Origin: Candidatus Bathyarchaeota archaeon
Lineage (GTDB): Archaea > Thermoproteota > Bathyarchaeia > Bathyarchaeales > UBA233
Direction: 5' to 3'
Assembly: GCA_029907045.1 (NCBI GenBank)
Contig: JARYMR010000069.1
Span: forward strand, 1 to 7,936
DNA: 7,936 nucleotides
The notes under the pieces were generated by a model. It made no database searches and was not told where the DNA came from. It was given only the letters and a program-made list of their open reading frames with translations. The position numbers and the translations under genes are program-made. Below are positions 6,924 to 7,936 of this stretch, in pieces. Each line of letters starts with the position of its first letter. Positions within the stretch are counted from its first letter, which is position 1.

Positions 6924-7499
6924 GTGAACATAAATGAGAAAGTGCTCTGCCAAACAGTTCAAAAATATCCGCAGATAGTGGAGATTTACCAGAAACGCTA
7001 CGAGAAAATGGCCACCCCAGAATATAGGGCTGAGCTTATCAATTTTGCAAAATCCGTTTTACATGACCCTATTGAAAATTTAAATTGGAAGAATTTGTTA
7101 GATTGGGAACATAGACATCTTAAATATACTAGGGAAGAATTGCCGAAACCCCGCGCTGAATTACCCATACAAATAATTCATCAATCTAAGGGGGCGATGT
7201 GGAGAATTCGCTCTACTCTACAATGGTTTGCTCTTGGCAAATGACTATAAAAGCCGCATAGTTATCGACTGCTCAACCCTAAAGGATAAGTCAAAGAAAG
7301 TGGCTGGAGATCACGTTTGGGTTGAAATTTTCTAAACAACCGTTGGATTCATGTGGACCCTACTGAAAGAAGGATTAATCAGCCGTTAATGTACGCTAAA
7401 GAATGGAACAAAGACATAAACTTGGTTTATGCATTAACAGACAAGAAAATTGTGTATGTGACAAGAACATACCAGCCTGATGGAATGTCCGAAAACTAA
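6924..7499 (+). pseudogene. Peptide:N-glycanase-like transglutaminase-fold enzyme, split by two compensating frameshifts
   Basis: Three open segments join into one protein of about 191 residues: 6924-7193 in frame, 7195-7332 shifted by one, then 7332-7496 back in the first frame, with stop TAA 7497-7499. Dropping one G from the G5 run at 7190-7194 gives KGRCGEFALL, with the catalytic Cys at about residue 92. Adding one T to the T4 run at 7328-7331 joins DHVWVEIF to LNNRWIHVDP, giving His at about 130 and Asp at about 145. The C-terminus (QPLMYAKEWNKDINLVYAL, then VYVTRTY) parallels the 'PLLYE.GW.K.L.Y.IAF....V.DVT.RY' block of eukaryotic peptide:N-glycanase. Family knowledge: the C-H-D triad hydrolyses the glycan-Asn bond, or acts as a protease/transglutaminase in relatives. 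The zinc-binding Cys pairs of yeast/human enzymes are absent. The GTG at 6924 is the first possible start after an in-frame TGA (6918-6920); the ribosome site is weak. Read literally, translation stops at 7244 before all catalytic residues. Recent decay or sequence error are both possible. Confidence 0.8.
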
Positions 7500-7509
7500 A
7501 TAACTTTTA

Positions 7510-7609
7510 ATGAGCAATTTAATCATGGACGATGACGTAATCGAGGTACAATGACCTTAAGCGGATGATTGCTTTTTCCGCTCCCGAGTCCAATTTGTGA
7601 TTTGCTCAT
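7510..7609. repeat. Nested inverted repeats in the intergenic region (possible RNA structure)
   Basis: A perfect 8-bp inverted repeat, ATGAGCAA (7510-7517) with TTGCTCAT (7602-7609), encloses further complementary pairs in nested order. These are TGGAC (7526-7530) with GTCCA (7588-7592), AGGT (7544-7547) with ACCT (7554-7557), and AGCGGA (7560-7565) with TCCGCT (7577-7582). Paired this way, the 100-nt segment can fold into a closed stem with two internal hairpins. No target-site duplication flanks it, and it does not match tRNA, box C/D or a riboswitch I know. Short stems such as these also arise by chance, so only the repeats themselves are certain. The rest of 7500-7699 shows no convincing gene. 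Confidence 0.3.
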
Positions 7610-7648
7610 GTTCCTTTAGAAATTCTTATCGCTATTAGTACAATAATG

Positions 7649-7660
7649 TTTTAATATATA
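7649..7660 (+). promoter_or_regulatory. TATA-like promoter element of the right-end membrane protein gene
   Basis: TTTTAATATATA is the best match in the window to an archaeal box A (TTTATATA-like). A start site about 25 bp downstream falls near 7680. That suits a short leader before the ATG at 7700 or a leaderless start at the in-frame TTG at 7679. The element is AT-rich on both strands and could also serve the minus strand. Confidence 0.45.
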
Positions 7661-7699
7661 GATTTTTAAATTGGGGTTTTGAAATTAATTTCTTGTGGA

Positions 7700-7936
7700 A
7701 TGGTGGTCGATTCATTGAGGTATGGCTTTTCCAAATTTTCTTTAATCAACTTACTTAAGAAAGTTCCTATAATACTTGGATGTTTACTGTTTTTGCTTTC
7801 TATTCTATTTCCGTTTTGTTCTTATTATCCAATATTAACCTTTGATGATAAGCTAATATGTTACTATTGGTCATTTAAATCTTCAACTCATATTTTTTAC
7901 ACTTTAGAGAGATATATTGTAAGAATACCTAACAGA
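7700..7936 (+). CDS. Unrecognised membrane protein, N-terminal part (runs off the window)
   Basis: The frame is open for 79 codons from ATG 7700 to the window edge. I do not recognise the family. The N-terminal ~22 residues are polar and basic (MVVDSLRYGFSKF, then NLLKK). A strong hydrophobic segment follows at about 23-43 (VPIILGCLLFLLSILFPFCS), which looks like an uncleaved anchor or first membrane helix. An aromatic-rich stretch comes next (CYYWSFKSS at about 55-63). The basic N-terminus suggests an inside-N orientation. An in-frame TTG at 7679 would add seven residues, and a stop at 7667-7669 limits further extension. The ATG has only a weak GTGGA directly before it. The DNA is far more AT-rich than the genes to the left: 14 G+C in 60 bases at 7861-7920, against 25 in 60 at 5041-5100 in lhr. 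Being open to the edge with coherent hydrophobicity supports a real gene. Confidence 0.55.
   Translation, partial: MVVDSLRYGFSKFSLINLLKKVPIILGCLLFLLSILFPFCSYYPILTFDDKLICYYWSFKSSTHIFYTLERYIVRIPNR

Noticed and set aside
7526..7555. Tiny plus-strand ORF starting ATG GAC GAT GAC (9 codons, MDDDVIEVQ), reminiscent of the start of an ABC ATPase.
   Set aside because: It stops after nine codons, and no frame downstream continues into Walker A or other ABC motifs.
7510..7609. Box C/D small RNA or tRNA in the intergenic region.
   Set aside because: No proper C box (RTGATGA) paired with a CTGA D box, and no tRNA T-loop or cloverleaf spacing.
7510..7609. Miniature transposable element bounded by the 8-bp inverted repeat.
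   Set aside because: No target-site duplication at the flanks and no second copy in the window.

Overview
This window looks like chromosomal DNA from an archaeon of moderate-to-low G+C content. It is most likely from the Thermoproteota/TACK side, and a Bathyarchaeia-like lineage is my best guess from gene style alone. The archaeal signs are an Lrp/AsnC-type regulator tail, a complete Lhr-type superfamily 2 helicase with a C-terminal Cys cluster, a membrane-anchored bacterial-PH-like (bPH2) protein, TATA-like promoter elements and G-rich Shine-Dalgarno sites. No phage, insertion sequence, CRISPR array, rRNA or tRNA was seen.

Layout: the left edge (1-355, + strand) holds the C-terminal part of an Lrp/AsnC-like protein. 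It meets the next gene tail to tail with a 6-bp overlap. From 6840 down to 350, five minus-strand genes follow one another with gaps of only 14-58 bp. In transcription order they are a stand-alone class II glutamine amidotransferase (start corrected to the Met-Cys at 6840), a bPH2 membrane protein, the helicase Lhr, an APC-superfamily amino acid permease and a TauE/SafE-type permease. The last two are very tightly linked, with the TauE Shine-Dalgarno site squeezed between them. They may form a transport pair, possibly for a sulfur-containing or amino compound, but that is inference.

Divergent from this block, at 6924-7499 on the + strand, lies a gene that ordinary ORF calling would miss. It is a small peptide:N-glycanase-like transglutaminase-fold enzyme of about 191 codons. 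Its three catalytic motifs (KGRCGE, DHVW, WIHVDP) are all present but split across two reading frames by two opposite single-base indels. Both indels lie in homopolymers (G at 7190-7194, T at 7328-7331), and together they restore the original frame. This is either a very recent pseudogene or a pair of sequencing/assembly errors in an intact gene.

The right end (7500-7936) turns strongly AT-rich. It has a short intergenic region with nested inverted repeats (7510-7609, function unknown), a good TATA-like element at 7649-7660, and the beginning of an unrecognised membrane protein that runs off the window.
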